Assembly: GCF_900111145.1 (NCBI RefSeq)
Contig: NZ_FOIR01000003.1
Span: forward strand, 248,001-312,000
Direction: 5' to 3'
From: Roseivirga pacifica
Lineage (GTDB): Bacteria; Bacteroidota; Bacteroidia; Cytophagales; Cyclobacteriaceae
Length of the DNA stretch: 64,000 nucleotides
The position numbers and the translations under genes were made by a program. How positions within the stretch are numbered: the first letter of the stretch is position 1; every line of letters starts with the position of its first letter. Of the stretch, positions 51,694-60,601 are shown one piece after another. The notes under the pieces were generated by a model. That model was not told where the DNA came from, did not search any database, and worked only from the letters and a program-made list of their open reading frames with translations.

Positions 51694-51735
51694 TGATTTA
51701 CGATGCGCAACCCTAGAATTGCACATCGTAAATCA
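51694..51735. terminator. Long inverted repeat between convergent genes, probable bidirectional terminator
   Basis: Arms of 17 bp (51694-51710 and 51719-51735) pair with a single mismatch around an 8-base loop; the outer 12 pairs (TGATTTACGATG / CATCGTAAATCA) are perfect. It lies 13 bp after PBP1A and 11 bp before the end of the saccharopine dehydrogenase gene. No strong T-run follows on either side. Confidence 0.65.
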
Positions 51736-51746
51736 TTAACTAAAAC

Positions 51747-53096
51747 TTAGGAATCTTCTAGTACTACCTCTTCTTCAATAAAATCGAAACCTAGTGTTTC
51801 CAATTCATCTAAAATAGGGTTATACAATTCTGGTATAATCGGTACCTGCACGCCTCTAGCGCTAAGCTTTCCTGTCAACAGCAATTTGGTAGCAATACCC
51901 AACGGATAGCCAACTGTTTTGGCCATGGCCGTATCCTTCGAGTTTTCGCCATCGGCAACCATGGCCGAACGTATGCGCTTTACCTGCCCATTCTCTACAT
52001 AATCGAACAAATGCCACATCACAATTTGATCTTTCTGGTCTGGGCGAATGGTCCATTTTTTCTTTAGAATATGCTCTAGAATTTGTGCTGGCGTACCTTT
52101 CAATAAGCCCACCTCCACTTCTTCAAAAAGATCTAGCCACTTAAGCTTGTGCATTACCGGGCCATCCAATTCAAGGCCTAAGTAGTGCGCCAACTTAAGC
52201 TCTACCGAATCTTGCGGGTTATAACTCAAAAAAGAATTAATAAACTGGCGGTGAGTCATTCCTTCTACACCTTCCATTTGGTACGAATCGTCCGTGGCGC
52301 CAAGCTGCACAAACACATCCCAAGCATCGCAATAGCCTGTTCTGCGTAACGTACCTCGGAAAAGCGTCTTTATTCCATGCAGATCGTACACATCCAAATA
52401 TTGTAGAGAATCGCGGTTGGCATACCCCTCAAAATAGCCGTGGCCCGGAATGTGAATCATCTCCTTTCGCTTAAAAAGCTTGTGGTAAGGAATGAACTTG
52501 TAACGCCCCTCTTGAATGAATTTGACCGTGCCTTGTCCGGCCAAAACAACATTCCTTGGGTTCCAAGTAAATCCATATTGCCATGGGTTATCATCCTTCG
52601 GATCGGGAGCTAGCAGCCCTCCGGTAAACGATTCAAAAGCACGCAACTCGAGCCCCTTATCTTTTCTAATGTAGTCGATCACCTTCATGGCAGACATATG
52701 GTCAATCCCCGGATCCAGACCACATTCATTTAAAAATAAGAGTCCCTTTTCTTTGGCGGCAGCATCCATTGCGCGCATATCTGGCGAAACGTAAGATGCC
52801 GTAATCAAGTGCTTTTCTTGCTTCAAGCAAGCCTCAGCTACCTTTGGGTGAAAACTAGCCGGCAACATGGAAAGCACCACATCAGCTTCAGCCACAAGTG
52901 CCTCGCACTCCCTTTCTTCGTTTATATTGAAGGCTTTGGCTTCGGCCCGTGCCGACCCTTTGGTCTTTTCCTCGGCCAACTGAAGTGCATAATCTGCCAC
53001 GGTTACGTGCCAATCGTGCTCCTCGGCATTGTCCAACAAATAAGTAATTAAAGATGAAGCCGAACGGCCGGCTCCTAAAACAAGAATTCTATTCAT
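51747..53096 (-). CDS. Saccharopine dehydrogenase family protein
   Basis: The 449-residue cytoplasmic protein has an N-terminal NAD(P) Rossmann fold (RILVLGAGRSASSLITYLL), DVVLSMLPASFHPKVAEACL, and NECGLDPGIDHMSAM, the signature of saccharopine dehydrogenase/LYS9-like enzymes, followed by FTGGLLAPDPKDDNPWQYGFTWNPRNVVLAGQG. Such enzymes act in lysine breakdown or polyamine paths. No lysine-ketoglutarate reductase gene is next to it, so the exact reaction is open. It is convergent with PBP1A. Confidence 0.88.
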   Translation of the reverse strand: MNRILVLGAGRSASSLITYLLDNAEEHDWHVTVADYALQLAEEKTKGSARAEAKAFNINEERECEALVAEADVVLSMLPASFHPKVAEACLKQEKHLITASYVSPDMRAMDAAAKEKGLLFLNECGLDPGIDHMSAMKVIDYIRKDKGLELRAFESFTGGLLAPDPKDDNPWQYGFTWNPRNVVLAGQGTVKFIQEGRYKFIPYHKLFKRKEMIHIPGHGYFEGYANRDSLQYLDVYDLHGIKTLFRGTLRRTGYCDAWDVFVQLGATDDSYQMEGVEGMTHRQFINSFLSYNPQDSVELKLAHYLGLELDGPVMHKLKWLDLFEEVEVGLLKGTPAQILEHILKKKWTIRPDQKDQIVMWHLFDYVENGQVKRIRSAMVADGENSKDTAMAKTVGYPLGIATKLLLTGKLSARGVQVPIIPELYNPILDELETLGFDFIEEEVVLEDS

Positions 53097-53237
53097 AGGT
53101 GAGATTTATTTGCACCGAATTAGGCAAAAATGCCACCCAAGCGCAAGTTTCCTGATCAAATGTTGCCGAAATTGAATATCTAGGTTGCTTACCAGAGCTT
53201 TTTATAGTTACCTTTTCTTGCTCACATAAATTACAAG

Positions 53238-53894
53238 ATGAAACGCATAACAATACTGCTTGTCCTTCTAACAATCACCTCAAATGTCTTCTCACAAATT
53301 CAGAGATTCCCACCGATAGATCAAAGCTCGCAGGATCCAGAATTAGTTATGTTTATACAAAAACTAAAAACTGCTGTAAAGAATAGAGACAAAGATTACA
53401 TCGAAACTATTGTTGCTTCCGAAAGCTTCATTCCTCAAGAAAGAACCACCAAGGAAGAGTTCATGAAATTCTACTTTAAAACCAGTTATAGAGCAGCAAA
53501 GTTTTGGGAAAATCTGGAGTACATTTTTACCATTGGGGGCGGAGCATTTAATCCAAAAAATCAGAATGAATATTTTCTACCTTACACTTCCGCAAACATC
53601 TATAACTCTCAAGTATTTAGTGAGGTTGGAAGTTACGTTCTTAGCTTGTCTGATTCTACACCCATTTATGCACAACCTAATGATAATTCCAGAATTGTAG
53701 CTCATTTTAACTATGAAGCCGCACCCGTCAATCACACCGAAAACAAAGTAGACGGCTGGTATGCAATAGACCTGAATTCTGGAGAATTAGGCTTCATCCA
53801 AGAAATCAAAGCATTATATACAATCAGCACGAGGTGCGGACTAATTAAAGAAAATGGCATATGGAAGCTCCAGTATGCAGATTCATTTGATTAG
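53238..53894 (+). CDS. Secreted SH3-like domain protein, unknown function
   Basis: The 218-residue protein starts with a signal peptide (MKRITILLVLLTITSNVFSQ). A helical part (about residues 30-100, DPELVMFIQKLKTAVKNRDKDYI) precedes an SH3b-like segment (about 130-190: VLSLSDSTPIYAQPNDNSRIVAHF, then VDGWYAIDLNSGELGFI). SH3b domains often bind cell-wall peptides. The protein is not otherwise recognised. It is followed 55 bp later by cytidine deaminase; a common role is not apparent. Confidence 0.72.
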   Translation: MKRITILLVLLTITSNVFSQIQRFPPIDQSSQDPELVMFIQKLKTAVKNRDKDYIETIVASESFIPQERTTKEEFMKFYFKTSYRAAKFWENLEYIFTIGGGAFNPKNQNEYFLPYTSANIYNSQVFSEVGSYVLSLSDSTPIYAQPNDNSRIVAHFNYEAAPVNHTENKVDGWYAIDLNSGELGFIQEIKALYTISTRCGLIKENGIWKLQYADSFD

Positions 53895-53949
53895 TATTTG
53901 GATTTAGTTTTCTCCTAAAGATTCGTAATTTCCAATCCATAGAAATTAT

Positions 53950-54435
53950 ATGAGCGAAGAGATCAGAAGCGAATCGGTTATAAAAGTGCATGCTTTCGAT
54001 GCATTGGATAAAGACACACAGCAATTGGTACGCATGGCCGAAGAGGCCGCAAAAACAGCATACGCTCCTTACTCCAACTTTCTTGTTGGTGCAGCAGTAG
54101 TGCTCGACAATGGTGAGATAGTAAAAGGCCATAACCAGGAAAATGCAGCTTACCCATCAGGGCTTTGTGCCGAAAGGGTCGCGTTTTTTGCTGCGCACGC
54201 GCAATTCCCTACAGCAAAAATTCTAAAAGTAGCGCTAACGGCTAAAAAGGCTACTGCAGCATCATTCCAGTTAGCTACCCCTTGCGGCAGTTGCCGACAA
54301 GTTATGAGCGAGTTTGAAGACCATCAAAAGAACAAAATCACTTTATTTATATCTGACGGAAAGGGCAAAGTATACGAATCAGACAGTATTGAAAACCTAT
54401 TGCCTTTTAAGTTCTCTGATGAGTATTTGAAGTAA
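53950..54435 (+). CDS. cdd: Cytidine deaminase
   Basis: Cdd converts cytidine and deoxycytidine to uridine forms in pyrimidine salvage. The 161-residue homotetramer-type enzyme has AYAPYSNFLVGAAVV, the zinc and proton-shuttle motif CAERVAFFAA and the second zinc motif PCGSCRQVMSEF. It overlaps the following hydrolase by one base (TAATG). Uridine made here could feed the uridine phosphorylase encoded near 6.2 kb. Confidence 0.94.
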   Translation: MSEEIRSESVIKVHAFDALDKDTQQLVRMAEEAAKTAYAPYSNFLVGAAVVLDNGEIVKGHNQENAAYPSGLCAERVAFFAAHAQFPTAKILKVALTAKKATAASFQLATPCGSCRQVMSEFEDHQKNKITLFISDGKGKVYESDSIENLLPFKFSDEYLK

Positions 54436-55091
54436 TGGAGCACCGAATTTCCTTTGAATTTAATGCCCGCTACGAAGTGTTAGGCGAACCTTCTGACAAA
54501 ATTGAGCACCTATGGTTTGTTTGTCATGGGCATGGGCAATTGGCCAAATTCTTTATTCGAAAATTCAATCACCTTGATGACGGTAAGCACCTGATTGTGG
54601 CACCTGAAGGCCTGTTTAGATATTACCTACAAGGTTTTACTGGCAGGGTTGGCGCCACATGGATGACCAAAGAAGATCGCGTAAGCGACATAAACAATTA
54701 CCTGAATTACCTTTCGGCTGTAATGGGCGCAGTAAAGCAAAAGCTTAACCCTGATGTAAAAACCACGCTGCTTGGCTTTTCGCAGGGTGCAGCCACCATT
54801 TCTCGCTTTGCCACACAAACCGATGTGGCCTTTGATCGCCTTGTGCTATGGGCGGGTATTTTCCCACCAGATTTACCACCATTAGAGAGCCATAGAAAGT
54901 TAAATGACAAAGCCTGCTTTTTGGTTTGTGGCATGCAAGACCCGTTTTTAACCCCTGAAAGAATTGCTGAACAGCGGGCTATTGCCGACACCATCAATAT
55001 TCATCCGCAAGAAATTACATTTGAAGGAGAGCATGTGTTGGATGAAGCGGTGCTTACCCAAATAGACCAAACGCCCTATCGCCAAAAATAG
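54435..55091 (+). CDS. Alpha/beta hydrolase, phospholipase/carboxylesterase-like
   Basis: The 218-residue protein has HLWFVCHGHGQLAKFF near the start (the oxyanion strand-loop), GFSQGAATISRFA with the nucleophile Ser, CGMQDPFLTPE with the acid Asp, and GEHVLDEAVL with the His. No signal peptide is present. The form matches the esterase/lysophospholipase group of dienelactone-hydrolase-like proteins. It is translationally coupled to cdd. Its last 16 bases overlap the convergent jelly-roll gene. Confidence 0.82.
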   Translation: MEHRISFEFNARYEVLGEPSDKIEHLWFVCHGHGQLAKFFIRKFNHLDDGKHLIVAPEGLFRYYLQGFTGRVGATWMTKEDRVSDINNYLNYLSAVMGAVKQKLNPDVKTTLLGFSQGAATISRFATQTDVAFDRLVLWAGIFPPDLPPLESHRKLNDKACFLVCGMQDPFLTPERIAEQRAIADTINIHPQEITFEGEHVLDEAVLTQIDQTPYRQK

Positions 55092-56080
55092 CCGCCACGT
55101 GTAAATCGGGTTACTTTATTATCGGGCACAATCACCACGGGGCCTTCGTAAATACCTCCGTTGGCACCTAAGTCCTCTACCCTTACAGCAATGGTGTTTT
55201 TACCTTCTTTTAATACTCCGGCCGGTATTTCGTAAATCCGCAACCTCGAATAACTTTTCGACCAACCCAGGTCTCTACCGTCATTGGTTTCGCCCACTTT
55301 TATTCCATTAATGTAGATTTCATCAAAGTCATCGATATAGCCGCCAATAATGCTCATTTCGGTTAGTTTGTTACCTCTTGGTACTTCAAAAGTCCTTCTG
55401 TACCAAGCAAAATCTCTCAAATCGTTTATACCAATGGACTTCCAATTAGAAGGAACCATAATGTATTCCCAGTCCGCATCGTCATAATCTGGTTTGGCAT
55501 ATTCTTCCCTATCGCGAGTTCTAATTTTCCACATGCCCTCTAGCATGATTACGTCTTTCAGTTCTTCATCAATCACGTGCATACCAACATCACCACTATA
55601 AATTCCGCCTTCTCCTCCTTGGTCGAAAATGCGCACTGCAATCAGGTTTTCACCCTCATAGTCAAGCAATTCATTCGGAATTCTATAGAGTCGTTTGGCA
55701 TTCCATGCAGTATAATAATCGGGCGGAAAGCCACCTGAAAAACCTATTTTTGTTCCATTGATGAACACTTCATCTACATCGTCAATATAGCCTAGGCTTA
55801 GGTAGTGCACCTTACCTTTTTCCAATTGGCTGCCCTTAAAAGTTGTTCTATACCAAGCATAGCCGTCATACCCGTGAAAGCCCTCGCGCTCCCATCTTCG
55901 AGGCACGTAGATTTCTTCCCACTCAGAGTCATCATAATTGGTGCTTGCCCATTCGCTTCGGTCACCAATAGAGAATTTCCAATATCCCCTTAAGTTGAAT
56001 AACCTATCGAAATCCTGCGCCTGCGCCTGTATTGCAGTGGCCAGCATACATATGAATAAAATTGCTATGCGATTTTTCAT
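55076..56080 (-). CDS. Secreted protein of two GH2-type jelly-roll (sugar-binding) domains
   Basis: The 334-residue exported protein (signal peptide to about residue 21, QAQA) consists of two copies of a galactose-binding-like beta-sandwich of the type found at the N-terminus of family 2 glycoside hydrolases: residues of about 26-170 and 178-325. The shared pattern is WKFSIGDRSEWASTNYDDSEWE (copy 1) and WKIRTRDREEYAKPDYDDADWE (copy 2), then AWYRxTF, GYIDDxDEVxINGxKIG, and ENxIAVRxxDxGxxGGIYxG. No glycosidase domain is attached, so it is probably a binding protein or a scaffold for sugars or sialate esters. Confidence 0.82.
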   Translation of the reverse strand: MKNRIAILFICMLATAIQAQAQDFDRLFNLRGYWKFSIGDRSEWASTNYDDSEWEEIYVPRRWEREGFHGYDGYAWYRTTFKGSQLEKGKVHYLSLGYIDDVDEVFINGTKIGFSGGFPPDYYTAWNAKRLYRIPNELLDYEGENLIAVRIFDQGGEGGIYSGDVGMHVIDEELKDVIMLEGMWKIRTRDREEYAKPDYDDADWEYIMVPSNWKSIGINDLRDFAWYRRTFEVPRGNKLTEMSIIGGYIDDFDEIYINGIKVGETNDGRDLGWSKSYSRLRIYEIPAGVLKEGKNTIAVRVEDLGANGGIYEGPVVIVPDNKVTRFTRGGYFWR

Positions 56081-56091
56081 CTTTTCAAAGT

Positions 56092-56123
56092 TAGGCCGGC
56101 TGCTGAGAAAGACAACCGGCCTA
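56092..56123. other. Hairpin in the divergent region before the dipeptidase gene
   Basis: Arms TAGGCCGG (56092-56099) and CCGGCCTA (56116-56123) are followed on the plus strand by GTAGTTTTAGTTT. It resembles a terminator or an attenuator, though no gene ends here on the plus strand. Confidence 0.5.
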
Positions 56124-56306
56124 GTAGTTTTAGTTTATAATGAGTTTTTAACCGTTAACCTATGCTACAAACATACGGGCTATGTTAAGGCGATTTGTCA
56201 TACGGCAGTAAAGAGATGTCATGAAATGTCACAACCCGTTTTGCTATGTACCTCAGCTTCACTCATTAAACCCATAACTTTCTTATATTCAATAAAAAAC
56301 ACTTGC

Positions 56307-57356
56307 ATGCTCAACCGAAAAAACTTTTTAAAACGTGCTGGCCTACTTAGCGGAGCGGTCATTACTTCTCCTTTGTGGCCATTTTTCACACAACAGTCAA
56401 TTGCGAATACTATAATTGATTTACATGCTCACCCTGGTTTGTTTTTCAGAAAAGACATGGACATGTACCCTGGAGACCAGGCATTGAACCAACGCCTTGC
56501 AGACATCAAAAACACTGGGGTTAAGGTGGTATTTATGAGTTTAGTTGCCGACTCGCCTTTATTGGTAAGAACACCTACTGGAATAGAAGTCAAAGGTAGT
56601 TTTGCCAAAGGAGATGGTTGGACCGAATTCCAAAAGCAATTGAAATTCTTTAACGACTTAATTATAACTCAGGGCTTTTCGGTTATAAATTCCTATAGAG
56701 CCATTGATACAACCACCACAAAAATTTTGCTCACATGTGAGGGTGGTGACTTTTTAGATGGAGACGTAAACAACATAGAAAAGGCTTACAATTCAGGTTT
56801 GCGTTCTATTCAACTCGTGCATTACGCACAAAACAATTTGGGCGACCTTCAAACCCAACCAGCTGTATACAATGGGCTTTCCAATTTTGGAAAAAGCGTA
56901 ACCAAACGCATGAATGAATTAGGGATGGTGATTGATGTTGCTCATGCTTCCTTTAAAACCGTAGCCGATGTTGCCGAAATTACTACAGCCCCTATCATAC
57001 TTTCGCATAGCATTTTAAAAGCTGAAGCAGACCGACCAATTGCGATTAGGGCCATTACCCCTGACCATGCAAAGCTAGTAGCACAGACCGGAGGTGTCAT
57101 TGGCGCATGGCCATCAGGCTTCTCTTTTAACATAGAAGACTTTGCCAACAATACGATGAGACTGATTGACTTAGTTGGTGTTGAACATGTGGGGCTTGGT
57201 ACTGACATGGACGCCAATTTTAAACCGGTGATTACCAGTTACTCAGAAATAAAAACCTGGGCAGAATTGCTTGAGTCAAAAGGACTTTCAAAAACAGAAG
57301 TAAACAAAATACTTGGTGGCAACGCCCAGCGTGTATTGAAACAGGTGCTTGACTAA
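56307..57356 (+). CDS. Membrane dipeptidase family protein (M19), Tat-like leader
   Basis: The 349-residue protein starts at ATG 56307. The same frame is open to 55938 but the upstream part is out of keeping with the family. The leader NRKNFLKRAGLLSGAVI resembles a twin-arginine signal, with RK in place of RR. The peptidase domain has IDLHAHPG (first zinc pair), LTCEGGDFL, MVIDVAHASF, PIILSHSILKA and HVGLGTDMD. M19 enzymes split dipeptides using two zinc ions. The substrate is unknown. Confidence 0.87.
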   Translation: MLNRKNFLKRAGLLSGAVITSPLWPFFTQQSIANTIIDLHAHPGLFFRKDMDMYPGDQALNQRLADIKNTGVKVVFMSLVADSPLLVRTPTGIEVKGSFAKGDGWTEFQKQLKFFNDLIITQGFSVINSYRAIDTTTTKILLTCEGGDFLDGDVNNIEKAYNSGLRSIQLVHYAQNNLGDLQTQPAVYNGLSNFGKSVTKRMNELGMVIDVAHASFKTVADVAEITTAPIILSHSILKAEADRPIAIRAITPDHAKLVAQTGGVIGAWPSGFSFNIEDFANNTMRLIDLVGVEHVGLGTDMDANFKPVITSYSEIKTWAELLESKGLSKTEVNKILGGNAQRVLKQVLD

Positions 57357-57442
57357 GACTTAACCGATCAGCGCTAAGCCACTCATCCCAAGCAACTTCA
57401 CTTCTAAACAATCATTTTTTATCTTCTAGCAAATTCAACCTT

Positions 57443-59830
57443 ATGCGAAACGTACTCACTTTACTTTTTGCGCTCCTTTTGGTAGCGTGCCAACCGAACA
57501 ATCCCAACTCACTAAAAATAGAGGGCTTAAAAGAGCCCGTAGAAATCATTCGCGATGAATGGGGGCTAAACCACATTTATGCCGAAAACCAACACGATCT
57601 GTTTTTTGCTCAAGGATATGCCGCAGCGAAAGACCGGCTCTTTCAATTTGAAATTTGGCGTAGACAAGCTACTGGTACTGTAGCTGAAATCTTGGGAGAA
57701 AGAGAGTTGAAACGCGACATAGGCACCAGATTATTCAAGTTTAGAGGCGACATGACAGAAGAAATGAACCACTATCATGATGATGGTGTGGAAATAATAA
57801 CCGCCTACACGAATGGCGTGAATGCATACATCGAAGAGGCATTGAAAAACCCAGAGTCGTTACCCATTGAATTCAAAGCGCTGAATATAAAGCCTCAAAA
57901 ATGGACACCAGAAGTAGTGATTTCTCGCCATCAGGGTTTACTGGGTAATATTGGGCAAGAACTAACCACCGGCCGAGCAGTTGCAGTAGTGGGTGCACAA
58001 AAGGTAAAAGAACTTTCATGGTTTCACCCTAAACAACCCAATCTGGATTTAGACGAGAGCATAACCGCTGAAATGCTCTCGAAAGACATTTTGGAGCTAT
58101 ACAATGCCTACCGCAAGTCTGTCCGCTTTCTTCCCGAAGATGTAATACCGGAGTACAGAAAATCTGAGGGTTTAGCGCAATTATTGAAGCAGCCAAAGGT
58201 TAAAGAAGACTCATTCGCCCTGGGCAGTAACAACTGGGTGGTTAGTGGTGCAAAAATGGCTGATGGCAACACTTACATGGCCAATGACCCTCACCGTACC
58301 ATTGCAGTTCCTTCGCTTCGGTACATGGCGCATTTGGTGGCTCCTGGGTGGAATGTAATTGGCGGGGGCGAACCAGAAATACCGGGTATTTCCATCGGGC
58401 ACAACGGATATGGCGCTTGGGGCTTAACGGTTTTCCGCACCGATGGTGAAGACCTTTATGTATACGACATTAACCCTGAAAACCCGAACCAATACCGTTA
58501 TAACGGTGAATGGCACGATATGGAAACCATTACAGAAAGTATTCCTGTAAAAGGCCAAGAAACCCAAACCGTGACACTTCACTACACGCACCACGGCCCT
58601 GTGGCATTTATAGATGAGGCCTTAAACAAGGCTTACGCAGTCCGTTGTGCATGGCTGGAGCCAGGTGGATCACCCTATTTGGCATCTTTAAGAATGGACC
58701 AAGCCAAAACTTGGGAAGAGTTCAGAGAAGCCTGCAACTACAGCCATATTCCGGGTGAGAATATGATTTGGGCAGACAAAAAAGGAAACATTGGCTGGCA
58801 GGCAGTAGGCATTGCCCCGCTGCGAAGAAACTTTAGCGGTATGATCCCAGTTCCGGGTGATGGTCGCTACGAATGGGACGGCTACTTACCAATTGTAGAA
58901 AAACCCAACGACTTGAACCCAACTTCAGGCTTTATTGGTACGGCCAATCAAAACGTAACGCCTGCCGAATACACGAAATGGGATGCCATCGGTTTTTCGT
59001 GGTCCGACCCCTACCGTGGCGACCGTGTAAACGAAATTCTTGATACAGGCAACAGCATGACTATGGAGGATATGAAGGCCTTACAAGTTGATTATCTCTC
59101 TATACCTGCTCGTAATTTGGTTCCTCATCTTCAAAAAATTTCATTTGAAGGAAAGGCAGCAGAAGCCTTAGCCTTATTAGATGGTTGGAACTTTAAGCTA
59201 ACGCCAGACTCAAAAGCAGCGGCCATTTATAATGAATGGGAAAAAGAGCTACGTTCGCTGGCAAGTGAACAAATAATCCCGAAGGAGGCCAAGCCTTATA
59301 TCTCAAGTTTACAATTAAAGAAGGTGGAAGATTGGCTACTGAACCCAAATATTGAATTTGGCAATAGCGCTATGCTTAATAGAAACTCTATTATGGCATC
59401 AGCCTTTAAGTCGGCCGTGGCTAACCTTACAAAAAAGTTGGGTGAAGACATGAACAACTGGCAGTATGGTCAAGCCAATTACAAGCACATTTATATGGAA
59501 CATGCTCTAAGCAGTGCAGTTGATGTAAGTACAAGTGAAATGCTCGACCTTGGACCACTACCCCGAGGTGGCAATGCTTATACACCAGGCTCAACTGGCG
59601 GCAACCTAAATCAAAGTAGTGGAGCCTCATTCCGAATGATCATAAACACCGGAGACTGGGACGCTGCCATTGGTACAAATGGCCCTGGGCAAAGCGGTAA
59701 TCCGGAAAGCCCATTCTATAGCAATTTGTTCGAGCCATGGGCAAAAGACCAATACTTCCCAGTGTATTACTCCAAGTCAAAAATTGAGGAACACAAGGCT
59801 GAAAAAGTAGTCTTAGAGCCGAAGAAGTAA
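57443..59830 (+). CDS. Penicillin acylase family protein (Ntn hydrolase), lipoprotein
   Basis: The 795-residue precursor has a lipoprotein signal (MRNVLTLLFALLLVAC, Cys16), an alpha part (PVEIIRDEWGLNHIYAENQHDLFFAQGYAAAKDRLFQFE), then the autocatalytic site GSNNWVVSG. Cleavage before Ser262 would free the nucleophile of the beta chain. Other family features are YMANDPH, GAWGLTVFRTDGEDLYVY and the late GPGQSGNPESPFYSN. Relatives hydrolyse amides such as penicillin G or acyl-homoserine lactones; the substrate here is open. A hairpin at 59866-59890 follows. Confidence 0.92.
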   Translation: MRNVLTLLFALLLVACQPNNPNSLKIEGLKEPVEIIRDEWGLNHIYAENQHDLFFAQGYAAAKDRLFQFEIWRRQATGTVAEILGERELKRDIGTRLFKFRGDMTEEMNHYHDDGVEIITAYTNGVNAYIEEALKNPESLPIEFKALNIKPQKWTPEVVISRHQGLLGNIGQELTTGRAVAVVGAQKVKELSWFHPKQPNLDLDESITAEMLSKDILELYNAYRKSVRFLPEDVIPEYRKSEGLAQLLKQPKVKEDSFALGSNNWVVSGAKMADGNTYMANDPHRTIAVPSLRYMAHLVAPGWNVIGGGEPEIPGISIGHNGYGAWGLTVFRTDGEDLYVYDINPENPNQYRYNGEWHDMETITESIPVKGQETQTVTLHYTHHGPVAFIDEALNKAYAVRCAWLEPGGSPYLASLRMDQAKTWEEFREACNYSHIPGENMIWADKKGNIGWQAVGIAPLRRNFSGMIPVPGDGRYEWDGYLPIVEKPNDLNPTSGFIGTANQNVTPAEYTKWDAIGFSWSDPYRGDRVNEILDTGNSMTMEDMKALQVDYLSIPARNLVPHLQKISFEGKAAEALALLDGWNFKLTPDSKAAAIYNEWEKELRSLASEQIIPKEAKPYISSLQLKKVEDWLLNPNIEFGNSAMLNRNSIMASAFKSAVANLTKKLGEDMNNWQYGQANYKHIYMEHALSSAVDVSTSEMLDLGPLPRGGNAYTPGSTGGNLNQSSGASFRMIINTGDWDAAIGTNGPGQSGNPESPFYSNLFEPWAKDQYFPVYYSKSKIEEHKAEKVVLEPKK

Positions 59831-59865
59831 GGCACTACAACTGCCAACGAACCCACTTATCCTGA

Positions 59866-59890
59866 GGGCTCCCGATAAAATCGAGAGCCC
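59866..59890. terminator. Hairpin after the penicillin acylase gene
   Basis: GGGCTC-C-CGAT / ATCG-A-GAGCCC pairs around an AAA loop, with one internal mismatch. It lies 35 bases after the stop. The T-tract is weak, and it may belong to the repeat family nearby instead. Confidence 0.5.
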
Positions 59891-60002
59891 GAATGAATCT
59901 GTTTGTTCATGGCAGCACACTTATAAAACGGATTCTGTTTTGTCTCCGCTCTGGGAAATCAGGTATTCTGGACCCACTTGACTTTTAGCTTTCAACAAAA
60001 TT

Positions 60003-60041
60003 TGCTTGGCCGATCCCTCCGCTTCGGTCGGGATAAAAAAG
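60003..60041. repeat. Type A palindromic repeat, left copy
   Basis: The core ATCCC-T-CCG-CTT-CGG-TC-GGGAT folds into a hairpin with an internal loop. It is 38 of 39 identical to the copy at 60540-60578. Confidence 0.8.
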
Positions 60042-60134
60042 AAAACGTAGCCCCCCCTTTTCACCCTGAGCACAGCCGAGTTCTAAGGACGATCGGAATA
60101 AAGAAAGTAGACGAAGCATCTCCACTCCCTTTTT

Positions 60135-60162
60135 ACCCTGAGTGTAGCCGAAGGGTCAGCCC
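60135..60162. repeat. Type B repeat, copy left of the nuclease gene
   Basis: This unit starts ACCCTGAGTGTAGCCG and ends AGGGTCAGCCC, with outer arms ACCCT / AGGGT. Related units are at 60602-60629 and 60706-60733, with a degenerate one at 60062-60080. Confidence 0.8.
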
Positions 60163-60165
60163 ACC

Positions 60166-60510
60166 TCAATCCTTATAAAAATCTTCTCTATGAAAAGCAC
60201 CCCTTGGTGGCCAGTCCATTAATTCAGCATTCAGAAATAGCCAATTTGGATTTATAGATTCGATGAGTTTTACTTTTTTAATTCTGGTCCATTTCTTCAA
60301 CTGTGCCTCTCTTTCAATAGCATTTAACACATAAGGAGTCTCTTCATAGTAAAGCAGATTATAGCAATAATATTTACCAGCAAACGTCTCTGAGGTTCCT
60401 CTTTTGAGATAATGCTCAGAAATTCGCTGAATTAAATTATCAGTCCTACCCACGTAAAGCACGGTGCGATTTGGATTGGTTGTGATATAAATGTAGAAGG
60501 TCTTTTTCAT
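60166..60510 (-). CDS. GIY-YIG nuclease family protein, short form
   Basis: The 114-residue protein is essentially a bare GIY-YIG domain: FYIYITTNPNRTVLYVGRTDNLIQRISEH (the YIY and LYVGRT motif pair, catalytic Tyr and Arg), YYEETPYVLNAIEREAQLKKWTRIKKVKLIE with the catalytic Glu, and the family end NPNWLFLN. Such small single-domain proteins are frequent in Bacteroidota. It lies inside a block of palindromic repeats on both sides. The function, nicking or cleavage of DNA hairpins or repeats, is unknown. The final residues (RGAFHREDFYKD) run into the flanking repeat zone. Confidence 0.85.
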   Translation of the reverse strand: MKKTFYIYITTNPNRTVLYVGRTDNLIQRISEHYLKRGTSETFAGKYYCYNLLYYEETPYVLNAIEREAQLKKWTRIKKVKLIESINPNWLFLNAELMDWPPRGAFHREDFYKD

Positions 60511-60539
60511 GTGTGCGGTTGAACTTTAAGATAGTAAAA

Positions 60540-60578
60540 TGCTTGGTCGATCCCTCCGCTTCGGTCGGGATAAAAAAG
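60540..60578. repeat. Type A palindromic repeat, right copy
   Basis: It lies 537 bp from the left copy in the same orientation and differs from it at one base. The sequence continues into GTAGACGAAGCATC. Confidence 0.8.
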
Positions 60579-60601
60579 TAGACGAAGCATCCCCCTTTTT
60601 C

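Larger units (their letters stand above)
59831..60165. other. Intergenic repeat region left of the GIY-YIG gene
   Basis: No gene is supported here. It holds the hairpin at 59866-59890, a type A palindromic repeat (60003-60041), a partial type B unit (60062-60080) and a full type B unit (60135-60162). Open frames across it read only repeat-derived peptides. Confidence 0.7.

Noticed and set aside
55938-56306. Longer N-terminus of the dipeptidase frame
   Set aside because: It starts inside the divergent jelly-roll gene and spans the intergenic hairpin; the Tat-like leader begins at 56307.
59978-60178. Open frames reading through the repeat blocks (also 60446-60866 on the minus strand)
   Set aside because: Their translations derive from the palindromic repeats, overlap the nuclease gene or promoter, and show no domain.
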